DNA of 64,000 bases from Oceanidesulfovibrio marinus (lineage in GTDB: Bacteria > Desulfobacterota > Desulfovibrionia > Desulfovibrionales > Desulfovibrionaceae): assembly GCF_013085545.1 (NCBI RefSeq), contig NZ_CP039543.1, positions 1,612,001 through 1,676,000 of the forward strand. The letters run 5' to 3'. Below the pieces are notes generated by a model, which searched no databases, was not told the DNA's origin, and saw only the letters and a program-made list of their open reading frames with translations. Positions 8,968 to 16,878 of the stretch are shown piece after piece; position 1 is the stretch's first letter, and every line of letters begins with the position of its first letter. Made by a program: the position numbers and the translations under genes.

Positions 8968-9028
8968 AAAATGGGACGGTGGCCGCTTCCATGCTGCTTG
9001 GACAGGATGGAGAAGCGGCGGCCGTCCC
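8966..9028. terminator. Hairpin between larB and lrgB
   Basis: GGGACGG (8973-8979) pairs with CCGTCCC (9022-9028), with extended imperfect pairing inside. A run of six A on the left (8966-8971) reads as TTTTTT on the minus strand, so it is a good terminator for lrgAB and may also stop larB transcripts. Confidence 0.65.
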
Positions 9029-9052
9029 GTTATCCGCCGTGTCGGGGCTTTG

Positions 9053-9760
9053 TTACCGGAGAACGGTAAATATCGAGGCTGCGACCACGTTGACCATGCC
9101 CACCAAGATCATGAGCAGCCCGGCTATAGTGCCTTCTTCCGCGCCCACCTCGTGCGCCTTGGCTGTTCCGGCGGCGTGCGCGGCAACCCCCATCATGGCG
9201 CCGCGCGCAAGGGCCGACCGCAGAGGCAGCCGGCGCATCATGAACTCGCCGAGGAGCGAGCCGAGTAGTCCCGTGATGATCACGAAGATGGCCGTCAGGT
9301 CCGATATCCCACCGATATCCTTGGACACGTTCATGGCAAAGGGCGTGCTCATGGAGCGCGGCAGCAGGCTCAGGCGCAGGGAGCCGTCAATGCCGAGAAG
9401 CGTGGAGAACGCCCAGCCCGTAAGCACTGCCGTGGCGCTGCCGGCGACCATGCCTATGATAAGGAGCGGCCAGAAGCGGCGGATGAGGGCGCGGTGCTCG
9501 TAGATGGGCACGGCAAAGGCCACGGTTGCCGGACCGAGCAGAGCCACGAGCCAGCTCGTGGCCTGGTAGTAATCCCGGTAGGATACCTGGAAGTAAAGCA
9601 CCACGGCGATGAGCAGCGCCGGCGCCATGGCCAGCGGCATCTGCCACCATTGATGCCAGCGGCGGTAGATGCGTTTGGCGGCCAGGTAGAGCCCGATTGT
9701 CAGCACGGACCAGCAGCACGCCTGGACCAGCGGGTCATTCCAATGAATCGGCAACGTCAT
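9053..9760 (-). CDS. lrgB: LrgB/CidB family membrane protein
   Basis: This is a 235-residue hydrophobic protein of the LrgB family, which works with LrgA-type holin-like proteins and is now linked to pyruvate or glycolate transport and to control of murein hydrolase activity. The motifs LLGPATVAFAVPIYEHR and LRLSLLPRSMSTPFAMNVSKDIGG are typical. The start at 9760 overlaps the end of lrgA by 4 bases (ATGA), showing translational coupling. A hairpin terminator follows. Confidence 0.88.
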   Translation of the reverse strand: MTLPIHWNDPLVQACCWSVLTIGLYLAAKRIYRRWHQWWQMPLAMAPALLIAVVLYFQVSYRDYYQATSWLVALLGPATVAFAVPIYEHRALIRRFWPLLIIGMVAGSATAVLTGWAFSTLLGIDGSLRLSLLPRSMSTPFAMNVSKDIGGISDLTAIFVIITGLLGSLLGEFMMRRLPLRSALARGAMMGVAAHAAGTAKAHEVGAEEGTIAGLLMILVGMVNVVAASIFTVLR

Positions 9761-10155
9761 GTCCGCATCCTCCAGCGATAGAAGATATCCACGGTCAGGG
9801 CCGTGACGCTCATCACCGCCACGGTGCCGGCGAAGATGACTGCCAAGATCTTCAGTCCGATAAGACCGAACAGCTCCCGGTGCTCGGTAATGGCCGGTAC
9901 GGCCGGAATGAAGAAGAGCAGCATCTCCCCGATGTACCATTCGGCGCCGCGGCGCAGGCTCGAAATGCTAAGCCGGCGGCACATCAGCATGCTATAAGTG
10001 GCAATCATGCCGATGATGCCGCCGGGTATGGGAAAGCCCAGCAAACGGACGGCGGCTTCGCCCGCCCACCAGACCATAAATAGAAGACCGATCTGCGCCA
10101 GACGGCTGCGGTGGAACCTGCGGCGCAATGGGATCGTTATTCTTCGCGTACTCAT
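9757..10155 (-). CDS. lrgA: LrgA/CidA family holin-like protein
   Basis: This 132-residue small membrane protein has about four hydrophobic segments, with RLLGFPIPGGIIGM (the family's PG..IGM hallmark) and WYIGEMLLFFIPAVPAI. The start ATG at 10155 lies 6 bases after AGGAG. It is the first gene of lrgAB. The LysR gene starts 88 bases away on the other strand, an arrangement like CidR-controlled cidAB in Gram-positives. Confidence 0.85.
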   Translation of the reverse strand: MSTRRITIPLRRRFHRSRLAQIGLLFMVWWAGEAAVRLLGFPIPGGIIGMIATYSMLMCRRLSISSLRRGAEWYIGEMLLFFIPAVPAITEHRELFGLIGLKILAVIFAGTVAVMSVTALTVDIFYRWRMRT

Positions 10156-10224
10156 GTCCATCTCCTGGAGAGGACAGTAAGACCGGCCGGACGATGATTC
10201 AAATGACTTGTATTTCTTGACTCC

Positions 10225-10239
10225 ATTCCGTATTGGAAT
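10225..10239. promoter_or_regulatory. LysR-type operator (ATTCC-N5-GGAAT)
   Basis: ATTCCGTATTGGAAT is a perfect 5-bp dyad with the T-N11-A spacing of LysR boxes. It lies 4 bases upstream of the LysR start and 70 bases upstream of lrgA, suited to autoregulation and lrgAB control. Confidence 0.55.
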
Positions 10240-10243
10240 AGTC

Positions 10244-11173
10244 ATGGAATTTCGCAAGATTCAGATGTTCATCGAGGTTGTGCGGCAGCAGGGTTTTTCC
10301 CGCGCCGCCGAGGTCGTGTTCAGCACGCAGTCCAATGTGAGCAAGGCGGTACGGCAGTTGGAGAACGAGCTGGGCGTGCAGCTTCTCGACCGCGGCGTCC
10401 GCGGGATTGCGCCCACGGCGGCCGGCGAGGTGGTCTTTCGCCGGGGGCTGAGGCTGTTGGCCGAGCGCGACGACATGATGGAAGAGATCGCCGCGATTCA
10501 GGGGCTGCAGAAAGGGACACTGCTGCTGGGATTGCCGCAGATCGGCGCGAGCGCTTTGTTCGCTCCGGTCTTCACCCTCTATCACCAGCGCTACCCGGGC
10601 ATCGACATCCAGCTCGTGGAGCACGGCAGCGACCAGCTCGAAGAGATTCTGCGCGCCGGCGAAGTGGAGCTCGCCGCCTCGTTGCTACCGGTACCCAACG
10701 ATTTTGAATGGCAGGAGATCCGCCGGGAGCCGCTGGCGGCGCTTATCTCGCCCGTGTACGATCACGTAATCGAACACGATGCTGGCCGCGCGACCACACT
10801 CGCCGACCTCAAGGACGTGCCCTTCATCCTGTTCGAGGACGGTTTCGCCCTGAACCGGATCATCCTGGCCGCGTGCAGGCGGCACGGGTTCGAGCCCAAC
10901 ATCATTGCGAAAAGCAGCCAGATCAGCTTTATCTGCGAGCTTGCCTCGGCCGCGCTGGGCGTGGCTTTTCTGCCCCGGTTGATCGCCGAGATGCGGCGTG
11001 GGCCGGGGGTGCGCGTCGTCGCGCTCGACGAGCCCGAAACCGACTGGCACATGGCAGCTATCTGGCGGCGCGGCGGCTACCTGTCCCACGCGGCGCGCGT
11101 GTGGCTCGACATTCTGCACGACCTCTACCCCGGCGAGCGCAGCACGGACTTGGAATCGGAACACAAGGCGTAG
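10244..11173 (+). CDS. LysR-family regulator, probable regulator of lrgAB
   Basis: This 309-residue regulator has an N-terminal winged helix (MEFRKIQMFIEVVRQQGFSR, then VFSTQSNVSKAVRQLE) and a substrate-binding domain from about residue 90. The divergent position beside lrgAB and a LysR box at its own start suggest a CidR-like role; CidR senses central-metabolite overflow in Firmicutes. ATG 10244 is chosen because it begins the conserved domain. Ligand not known. Confidence 0.85.
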   Translation: MEFRKIQMFIEVVRQQGFSRAAEVVFSTQSNVSKAVRQLENELGVQLLDRGVRGIAPTAAGEVVFRRGLRLLAERDDMMEEIAAIQGLQKGTLLLGLPQIGASALFAPVFTLYHQRYPGIDIQLVEHGSDQLEEILRAGEVELAASLLPVPNDFEWQEIRREPLAALISPVYDHVIEHDAGRATTLADLKDVPFILFEDGFALNRIILAACRRHGFEPNIIAKSSQISFICELASAALGVAFLPRLIAEMRRGPGVRVVALDEPETDWHMAAIWRRGGYLSHAARVWLDILHDLYPGERSTDLESEHKA

Positions 11174-11502
11174 CGTCCCTGACGGGCTGGCCTGGCTTAT
11201 GGGCAGAGTAGAGCCGTCACGTATTTCATTCCCCGGAGGACCTAGCTGGACCGGCGCGTGTAATGACTCCGCACTGGCCTTTCCCGCCCGCAGGAGCTAG
11301 AGAAGGCCGGACGTCAGGACGCGCAGAATGCCCGCCTGTACCGTGTTTATGCGAAAACACGGGAGTTGAATTCGCTCGATCATTGTTTCATAGTGGGCCG
11401 CTTCGGCCCCCACCCGAGCGCATCGTGACGCCCATCTGTGGGCGCCCACCGTATTGAATTGCCCCGGCACAGGCCGTTGGGCGTCATCATTCAGGAGTCA
11501 TC
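11174..11502 (+). promoter_or_regulatory. 329-base leader with three hairpins upstream of the trans-sulfuration gene
   Basis: Hairpins seen are 11341-11362 (CCGTGTTT/AAACACGG), 11393-11413 (GTGGGCCG paired with CGGCCCCCAC, with a bulge) and 11430-11443 (GCCCA/TGGGC). The first may end the LysR transcript. The last two could be a regulatory leader of the downstream gene. I could not match it to a known SAM riboswitch. Confidence 0.35.
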
Positions 11503-12684
11503 ATGAGCAACGACCAGCAGTACAAACCGGCCACACAAGCTGTGTGGGCCGGCGAACAACGCCTATTTGAAGGCAACGCCACGCAGGTGCCCGTGGTGCA
11601 CAGCGTGTCCTTCGGCTACGACGACATGGAAGAGTGGATGGACGTGGCCCTGGGCAACAAGCCCGGCCACATCTACAGCCGCAACACCAACCCCACCGTC
11701 GATGTCTTCGAGGAGAAGGTGCGCGTGCTGGAGCACGCCGAGGCGGCCACCAGCGCCTCCACCGGCATGGGCATCATCAGCAGCACCCTCTTCACCCTGC
11801 TCGCTCCCGGCGACCGCGTCGTCTCCGTCAAGGACACCTACGGCGGCACCAACCGCCTGTTCACCGAGTTCCTGCCCCGCCAGAATGTGAACGTGACCCT
11901 GTGCGACACCATGGACGAGGACGAGGTGGAGGCCGAGGTGGCTAAGGGCTGCAACGTGCTCTACCTGGAGACGCCCACCAACCCGACCATCAAGATCGTG
12001 GATCTGGAGCGCCTGGCCCGCGTAGGCAAGGCTGCCGGCGCCGTGGTGATTGTGGACAACACATTCGCCACGCCCATTAACCAGAACCCCCTGCTCCTGG
12101 GCGCGGACCTGGTCGTACACAGCGCCACCAAGTTCATGGGCGGCCATGCCGACGCCCTAGGCGGCGTTGTTGCCGGCAAGGAGGAGCTGATCAAGCGCAT
12201 CTACGGCTACCGCGAGATCGTGGGCGGCACCCTGCACCCCATGTCCGCCTACCTGCTGCTGCGCGGCATGAAGACCATGCACCTGCGCATCCAGCGCCAG
12301 AACGAGAACGCCCAGGCCCTGGCCGAGTTCCTGAGCGGCCATCCCAACGTGGAGCGCGTGCTCTACCCCGGCCTGCCCGACCATCCGGGCCACGACATCG
12401 CCCGCAAGCAGATGCGCGGCTTCGGCGGCATGCTCAGCTTCATCGTCAAAGGCAACACCTTTGAGGACGCCGCCCGCTGCCTCACCCGCCTGAAGCTGGC
12501 CCGCCGCGCCGCCAACCTGGGCTCGGTGGAGACCATTGCCGGGCCGCCGGCCACCACGAGCCACGTGGAGTGCACGGCCGAGGAACGCGCCGCCATGGGC
12601 ATTCCGGAGAGCCTCATCCGCTACTCCGTGGGCATCGAGGACGTGGAAGACCTCAAGGCCGATCTGGACCAGGCCCTGCGCTAA
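11503..12684 (+). CDS. Trans-sulfuration family PLP enzyme (cystathionine gamma-synthase / O-acylhomoserine sulfhydrylase type)
   Basis: This is a 393-residue fold-type I PLP enzyme of sulfur amino-acid metabolism. It has YSRNTNPTVDVFEEKV, the substrate and PLP loops (TSASTGMGII, DTYGGTNRLF), VDNTFATP and the Schiff-base lysine in HSATKFMGGH. The C-terminal part keeps SLGSVETIAGPPATTSH. Close relatives include cystathionine gamma-synthase, O-acetylhomoserine sulfhydrylase and methionine gamma-lyase, and sequence alone does not separate them. AGGAG precedes the start, and a strong intrinsic terminator follows, so it is a single-gene unit. Confidence 0.88.
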   Translation: MSNDQQYKPATQAVWAGEQRLFEGNATQVPVVHSVSFGYDDMEEWMDVALGNKPGHIYSRNTNPTVDVFEEKVRVLEHAEAATSASTGMGIISSTLFTLLAPGDRVVSVKDTYGGTNRLFTEFLPRQNVNVTLCDTMDEDEVEAEVAKGCNVLYLETPTNPTIKIVDLERLARVGKAAGAVVIVDNTFATPINQNPLLLGADLVVHSATKFMGGHADALGGVVAGKEELIKRIYGYREIVGGTLHPMSAYLLLRGMKTMHLRIQRQNENAQALAEFLSGHPNVERVLYPGLPDHPGHDIARKQMRGFGGMLSFIVKGNTFEDAARCLTRLKLARRAANLGSVETIAGPPATTSHVECTAEERAAMGIPESLIRYSVGIEDVEDLKADLDQALR

Positions 12685-12712
12685 GAGCCTCGCCCACCCA
12701 ATCCTGCCATTG

Positions 12713-12747
12713 ACGGGTCCGTACGTGCTGCGGACCCGTTTTTTTTG
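12713..12747 (+). terminator. Intrinsic terminator after the trans-sulfuration gene
   Basis: ACGGGTCCG (12713-12721) pairs with CGGACCCGT (12731-12739), followed by eight T. It is a textbook plus-strand terminator. Confidence 0.9.
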
Positions 12748-12780
12748 TGCCTGCGATTAGCGGACCCATCCACCGCATCC

Positions 12781-12822
12781 TAAAGCAAACCGCCCCGCCG
12801 ATCTCTGTGACCGGCGGGGCGG
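12781..12822 (-). terminator. Terminator of the first TRAP operon
   Basis: CCGCCCCGCCG (12790-12800) pairs with CGGCGGGGCGG (12812-12822). On the minus strand the stem is followed by TTTGCTTT. Confidence 0.7.
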
Positions 12823-12869
12823 ATGTGGCGCGACATTCGTCGGCGCGCTTGATGTCGGGCTCATCCCTG

Positions 12870-14144
12870 TTACCGCAGCATGTTGGGCAGTACGGTGATG
12901 ATGGACGGGAACATGGTGAACGCCAGCAGCGAGAGCAACAACGATATCAGATACGGCAACGACGCCCGCATCACCTTTTCCAGCGGCACCTTGGTGATGG
13001 CGCTGGCCACGAACAGGTCCAACCCCACGGGCGGCGTGATGCAGCCGATGGCCAGGTTGATGACCATGAGCACGCCGAAGAACAGCGGATCGATGCCGAG
13101 CTGCTCGACCACAGGCAGCAGGATGGGCGTGAGAATGACCACCGCGGCCGAGGCGTTGATCAGCGTGCCGATGACCAGCAGCAGCACGTTCACCATCAGC
13201 AGGAACATGATCGGCGAGCTCGTGATGGAGACCATAAACGCGCCGATGTGGTGGGGAATCTCCAGGTTGGTCATGAGCCAGCCAAAGACCTTGGCCGCGC
13301 CCACGATGAACATGATGATGGTGGTGCCGATGACCGCCTGGAAGATGATCTTGGGAAAGTCCTTGATCTTCAGCTCGCGGTAGATGAACAGGCCTACCAC
13401 GATGCCGTAGACCGCGGCCACGGCGGCCGCCTCGGTGGGGGTGAAGATGCCGCCGTAGATGCCGCCGATGATGATGACCGGTGTGAGCAGCGCCCAGAAC
13501 GAGTCTTTGAAGCACTTGAATACGGACACCGCCGAGAAGGAGCCTTCCTTGGGGATGCCCTCCTTCCTGGCCAGGAACCAGCTCACGGCGCACATGACCA
13601 CGCCCATGAGGAAGCCCGGCAGCAGGCCGCCCATGAAGAGGTCGCCGATGGAGGTGTTGGCGATGACGCCGTAAACAACCAGGGTGATGGAGGGCGGGAT
13701 GACGATGCCCACGGTGCCGCCGGCGGCCACGATGCCTGTGGCCAGCTCACGGCGGTAGCCCTTCTTTTCCATCTCGTTGACCATGGTGGAGCCGATGGCC
13801 GCGGTGGTGGCGGCCGAGGAGCCGGAGATGGCGGCGAAGAACATGCCGGCCACGGCCACTGCCTGGGCCAGTCCGCCGCGGAAGGAGCCCACCAGGGCGA
13901 GCGCGAAGTTCACGAGCCGGGTGGTCACGCCGCCGGCGGACATGAAGGCGCCGGCCAGCATGAAGAAAGGCACGGCCATGAAGGAGAAGGAGTCGATGCC
14001 CGAGTACATGACCTGCGTGACCATGACCTGCGGCATGTCCATGAACGTAAACAGGACCAGGGAGGCGGAAAGCGCCAGGGCGAACGCCACGGGCACGCCG
14101 ATCGCCGTCATCACCAGAAATGAGAGGAGAAGTGTCGCTTCCAT
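12870..14144 (-). CDS. dctM: TRAP transporter large permease (DctM family)
   Basis: This 424-residue inner-membrane protein is the sodium-coupled channel subunit of a TRAP importer. It is very hydrophobic, with typical segments AGAFMSAGGVTTRLVNF, GSSAATTAAIGSTMV, IPPSITLVVYGV and IFTPTEAAAVAAVYG. It starts 4 bases after dctQ ends, and an intrinsic terminator follows. The substrate (a carboxylate) is set by DctP and not readable here. The CitA/CitB-like two-component genes upstream suggest a di- or hydroxycarboxylate. Confidence 0.92.
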   Translation of the reverse strand: MEATLLLSFLVMTAIGVPVAFALALSASLVLFTFMDMPQVMVTQVMYSGIDSFSFMAVPFFMLAGAFMSAGGVTTRLVNFALALVGSFRGGLAQAVAVAGMFFAAISGSSAATTAAIGSTMVNEMEKKGYRRELATGIVAAGGTVGIVIPPSITLVVYGVIANTSIGDLFMGGLLPGFLMGVVMCAVSWFLARKEGIPKEGSFSAVSVFKCFKDSFWALLTPVIIIGGIYGGIFTPTEAAAVAAVYGIVVGLFIYRELKIKDFPKIIFQAVIGTTIIMFIVGAAKVFGWLMTNLEIPHHIGAFMVSITSSPIMFLLMVNVLLLVIGTLINASAAVVILTPILLPVVEQLGIDPLFFGVLMVINLAIGCITPPVGLDLFVASAITKVPLEKVMRASLPYLISLLLSLLAFTMFPSIITVLPNMLR

Positions 14145-14148
14145 GGGG

Positions 14149-14670
14149 TTACTCCGCTGGAGGGGTCTGTTGCGGGACCTCGCAGGCGCTCTGGCGGCGG
14201 GTCACGATGCAACGGTAAATGCGGATGGAGTCCTTGATCAGGTAGAGCAGCATCAACAGGCCGGACAAGGGCATGACGAAGTAGACGAAGCTCATGGACA
14301 GCCCCAGCCCCGGCGATGTCTGAAAGGACATGGTCCGGGTCATCTTGGTGCCCTGCACGATGAGCAGGCCGATGAAAATGTAGCTGCACACGTTGATGCA
14401 GATCTGCAGGAAATCGCCAAAGGCCGTGCCCTCGAACTTCCTGGGCAGAATCTGCACAGCCAAGTGGCCTTCCTCGCCCATGATCAGCGCGGACCCCAGG
14501 AAGACGACCCAGACGAAGAGCATGCGCGCCAGCTCCTCCGACCAGTCCGGCGAGAAGTTGAACACGTAGCGGGTGATGACCTGATAGAAGATGATGGCCA
14601 GCATCGCCCCCATGGCGATGACTGATATGTAGAACAGGACCGCGCGGACAAATTTCAGTAGCTTCTCCAT
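14149..14670 (-). CDS. dctQ: TRAP transporter small permease (DctQ family)
   Basis: This is a 173-residue, four-helix membrane subunit. Features are the family pattern YQVITRYVFNFSPDWSEELARMLFVW near residues 30-55 and a C-terminal basic tail. DctQ supports DctM and the docking of the periplasmic binding protein. It is translated just before dctM; a hairpin lies between it and the upstream dctP. Confidence 0.9.
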   Translation of the reverse strand: MEKLLKFVRAVLFYISVIAMGAMLAIIFYQVITRYVFNFSPDWSEELARMLFVWVVFLGSALIMGEEGHLAVQILPRKFEGTAFGDFLQICINVCSYIFIGLLIVQGTKMTRTMSFQTSPGLGLSMSFVYFVMPLSGLLMLLYLIKDSIRIYRCIVTRRQSACEVPQQTPPAE

Positions 14671-14858
14671 CTCTCACCTCTTCCGTGATTGTGGCGGCGG
14701 CGCGATGGCTCGCAGGCGCAGAGTCGGCCGTGGAGCGATGTCCCGGAAACGCAGCCGGGCGGCCTGGAGATGAAGCGCCGCCCTCCCAGGCGCGGGTACC
14801 CCAAAAACCGTTTACCGGCAGTGAATCCGTCAGCCGACCCCACGCGCTATGTAATCAG

Positions 14859-14890
14859 TACGGCCCGGCCATCCATCGAACCGGGCCGTA
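14859..14890 (-). terminator. Hairpin between dctP and dctQ
   Basis: TACGGCCCGG (14859-14868) and CCGGGCCGTA (14881-14890) form a perfect 10-bp stem without a strong T-run. It is likely an attenuator or mRNA stabiliser that raises dctP over dctQM. Confidence 0.6.
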
Positions 14891-14904
14891 CTGCGAGCCG
14901 GCCC

Positions 14905-15879
14905 CTACTCAGCCAGGGCCTTGATTTTGTCCAGGTTGTCCTGGCCCACCTCGTCGGCGAACATCTCGTGCACAGAGACAGTAGCTTCGGCAAAGGGCTC
15001 GCGGTCAACCTCGATGACCTCGATCTTGCCGGTGGCCTTGATCTTGTCCCAGTACTCGTTGTCCTGGTCCTCGGAGAGCTGGCGCTGCCAGGCGATGGCC
15101 TCGTCGGCGGCTTCCTGGACGATGGCCTTCTGGTCGTCGGAGAGCTTGCCCCAGGAGATCATGGAGATGAGCATGGGCTCCGGGGAGTAGGCGTGGGCCG
15201 TGAGGGAGGCGTAGTCCTGGACCTCGAAGAAGCGCTTGGTCCAGATGTGGGCGCTGGGGTTCTCCTGGCCGTCCACCGTGCCCTGCTGCATGGCGGAGTA
15301 CAGCTCGCCGAAAGCCATGGGCGTGGGAGAGGCGCCGAGAGCCTTCATGGTTTCGACATAGATCTTGTTGTTCATGACGCGGATCTTCAGACCTTCCATG
15401 TCCGCGGGCGTCTTGATGGGCCGGACGTTGTTGGTCATGTGGCGGATGCCGTTCTCCATGTAGCCCAGCAGCTTGATGCCCTTGGGCTCCAGCTCCTTGC
15501 CGAGCTCCATGCCCACCGTGTCCAGAGACTTGTACGCATGCTGGCGATCCTTGAAGAGGAAGGGCAGGTCGAAGATGGAGATCTTCGGCTGGAACTGGCC
15601 CAGCACGGCGGTGCCCACCAGGGCCATGTCCACGGTGCCGTAAATAAGGCCTTCGATGAGATCCTTCTGGCCGCCCAACTGGGAGGACGGGAATACCTTG
15701 ACCTCGATCTCGCCGCCGGACTTTTCCTTCACCAGCTCGGCGAACTTCTCCGCGCCCTTGCCGTAGGGGTGCACAGGCTCGGCGATGTGGCCCAGCTTCA
15801 GCACGGTGGCGGAGTATGCAGGCACGGCCATGGCCAGCGCGAGCAGCAGCACGAAAATCGTCAGCATCCGTTTTTTCAT
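14905..15879 (-). CDS. dctP: TRAP transporter substrate-binding protein (DctP family)
   Basis: This 324-residue periplasmic binding protein has an N-terminal signal peptide (MKKRMLTIFVLLLALAMAVP, cleavage near AYSA). DctP features include LKGLKIRVMNNK-like text (read as MEGLKIRVMNNKIYVETMKA), the conserved carboxylate-binding arginine in that segment, FGELYSAMQQGTVDGQENP and WGKLSDDQKAIVQEAA. Start 15879 is chosen for its signal peptide and AAGGAGA site. It is the first gene of dctPQM, downstream of the two-component pair and probably controlled by it. Confidence 0.92.
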   Translation of the reverse strand: MKKRMLTIFVLLLALAMAVPAYSATVLKLGHIAEPVHPYGKGAEKFAELVKEKSGGEIEVKVFPSSQLGGQKDLIEGLIYGTVDMALVGTAVLGQFQPKISIFDLPFLFKDRQHAYKSLDTVGMELGKELEPKGIKLLGYMENGIRHMTNNVRPIKTPADMEGLKIRVMNNKIYVETMKALGASPTPMAFGELYSAMQQGTVDGQENPSAHIWTKRFFEVQDYASLTAHAYSPEPMLISMISWGKLSDDQKAIVQEAADEAIAWQRQLSEDQDNEYWDKIKATGKIEVIEVDREPFAEATVSVHEMFADEVGQDNLDKIKALAE

Positions 15880-16191
15880 GGGAACTCTCCTTGGCATTGC
15901 AGTTTTTAGGCACCATTGCCCAAATGCGTCGGGGATATGCATTGACCCAAATCGTTGAAGGCATCCCATGAATTGCATAAAATACAGAAAATATGGCGAT
16001 TTAGACCGTAAGAAGCTATTTCTCCTTACTGCCCTTTTTGTTCATATTGTTCACGGGGCAGATTGGCGGGAAATACAAAGGCAGGAGCCGCCCCGAAGCA
16101 ATACGGGACAACAACACAGACTACCCTTTGGAAAATCGGGCAGGCAGCCTGGGAGGCGGCGCTTTGGGAAGCGCCTGCGAGAAATGGACGA
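15880..16191. other. 312-base region upstream of dctP
   Basis: It lies between the response-regulator gene and dctP on the same strand, and should hold the dctPQM promoter and the regulator's binding site. The 15960-16060 part is AT-rich. I found no well-spaced sigma-54 site and no clear terminator. Confidence 0.35.
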
Positions 16192-16878
16192 TCAGACCTT
16201 GAAGTAACGGCGCTCGGGCCGGCCCACGGAGCCGTAGACCACGTCCGGCACCAGAAAGTCCACGGAGACCAGATACTCCAGATAGCGACGGGAGGTGGAG
16301 CGGCTCACACCCACGCGTGCGGCCACGTCCTCGGCAGAAAGGCCGGCGCTGGCGTCCTTGGAGTGGAACACGGCGCAGATCTTCTCCAGGGTCAGGGCGT
16401 CGATGCCCTTGGGCAGGTCTTCCTTGCCCTCGCCTATGTTCTTGGCCGCCGGCCGCAGGGAGTCCACGGTGCACTGCTCCACCACGTCCATGTGCGAAAG
16501 ACGGGAGCGGTACCAGCGGTACTTCTCCAGGCTCTCATGGAAGCGGGAGGCGATGACCGGCTTGATGATGTAATCGAACACGCCGCCGCGCATGGCCTGC
16601 CGCAGAGGAGCGACCTCCTTGGCCGCGGTGATGTAGATGACGTCCGTCTCCATGCCCTGGCCGCGGATGTGGTGCAAAAGATCCATGCTGGTACCCTCGG
16701 GGAAGTAGAGGTCGAGCAGCACCAGGTCGGGCTGCAGGGAGTCCACCATGTCCATGGCGTCGGACAGCCCCTCGGCAATGCCCGCCACGGCAAAGCCCTC
16801 CACCCGCTCCGTGAACCGGCGATGCAGATCGGCGATCCGCGGGTCGTCCTCCACAATGAGCACTCGAATCTCTTTCAT
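16192..16878 (-). CDS. Response regulator, CitB/DcuR family
   Basis: This 228-residue protein has a receiver domain (VLIVEDDPRIADLH; phospho-acceptor Asp in LVLLDLYFPEG; ITAAKEV; FDYIIKP) and a C-terminal helix-turn-helix (AEDVAARVGVSRSTSRRYLEYL). Start ATG 16878 overlaps the kinase stop (ATGA), indicating coupled translation. In this family the paired kinase senses external citrate, fumarate or similar acids and the regulator turns on transport genes. The TRAP operon directly downstream is the likely target. Confidence 0.9.
   Translation of the reverse strand: MKEIRVLIVEDDPRIADLHRRFTERVEGFAVAGIAEGLSDAMDMVDSLQPDLVLLDLYFPEGTSMDLLHHIRGQGMETDVIYITAAKEVAPLRQAMRGGVFDYIIKPVIASRFHESLEKYRWYRSRLSHMDVVEQCTVDSLRPAAKNIGEGKEDLPKGIDALTLEKICAVFHSKDASAGLSAEDVAARVGVSRSTSRRYLEYLVSVDFLVPDVVYGSVGRPERRYFKV

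Noticed and set aside
11174-11502. A SAM riboswitch upstream of the trans-sulfuration gene
   Set aside because: The hairpins do not show the conserved cores of SAM-I, SAM-II or SAH riboswitches that I can recognise.
12747-14123. A 458-codon plus-strand frame rich in Asp, Gly and His
   Set aside because: It is antisense to dctM; the composition simply mirrors the hydrophobic codons of the opposite strand.
15880-15990. A sigma-54 promoter before dctP
   Set aside because: A TGG...TGC pair exists but with 12 instead of 10 bases between GG and GC.
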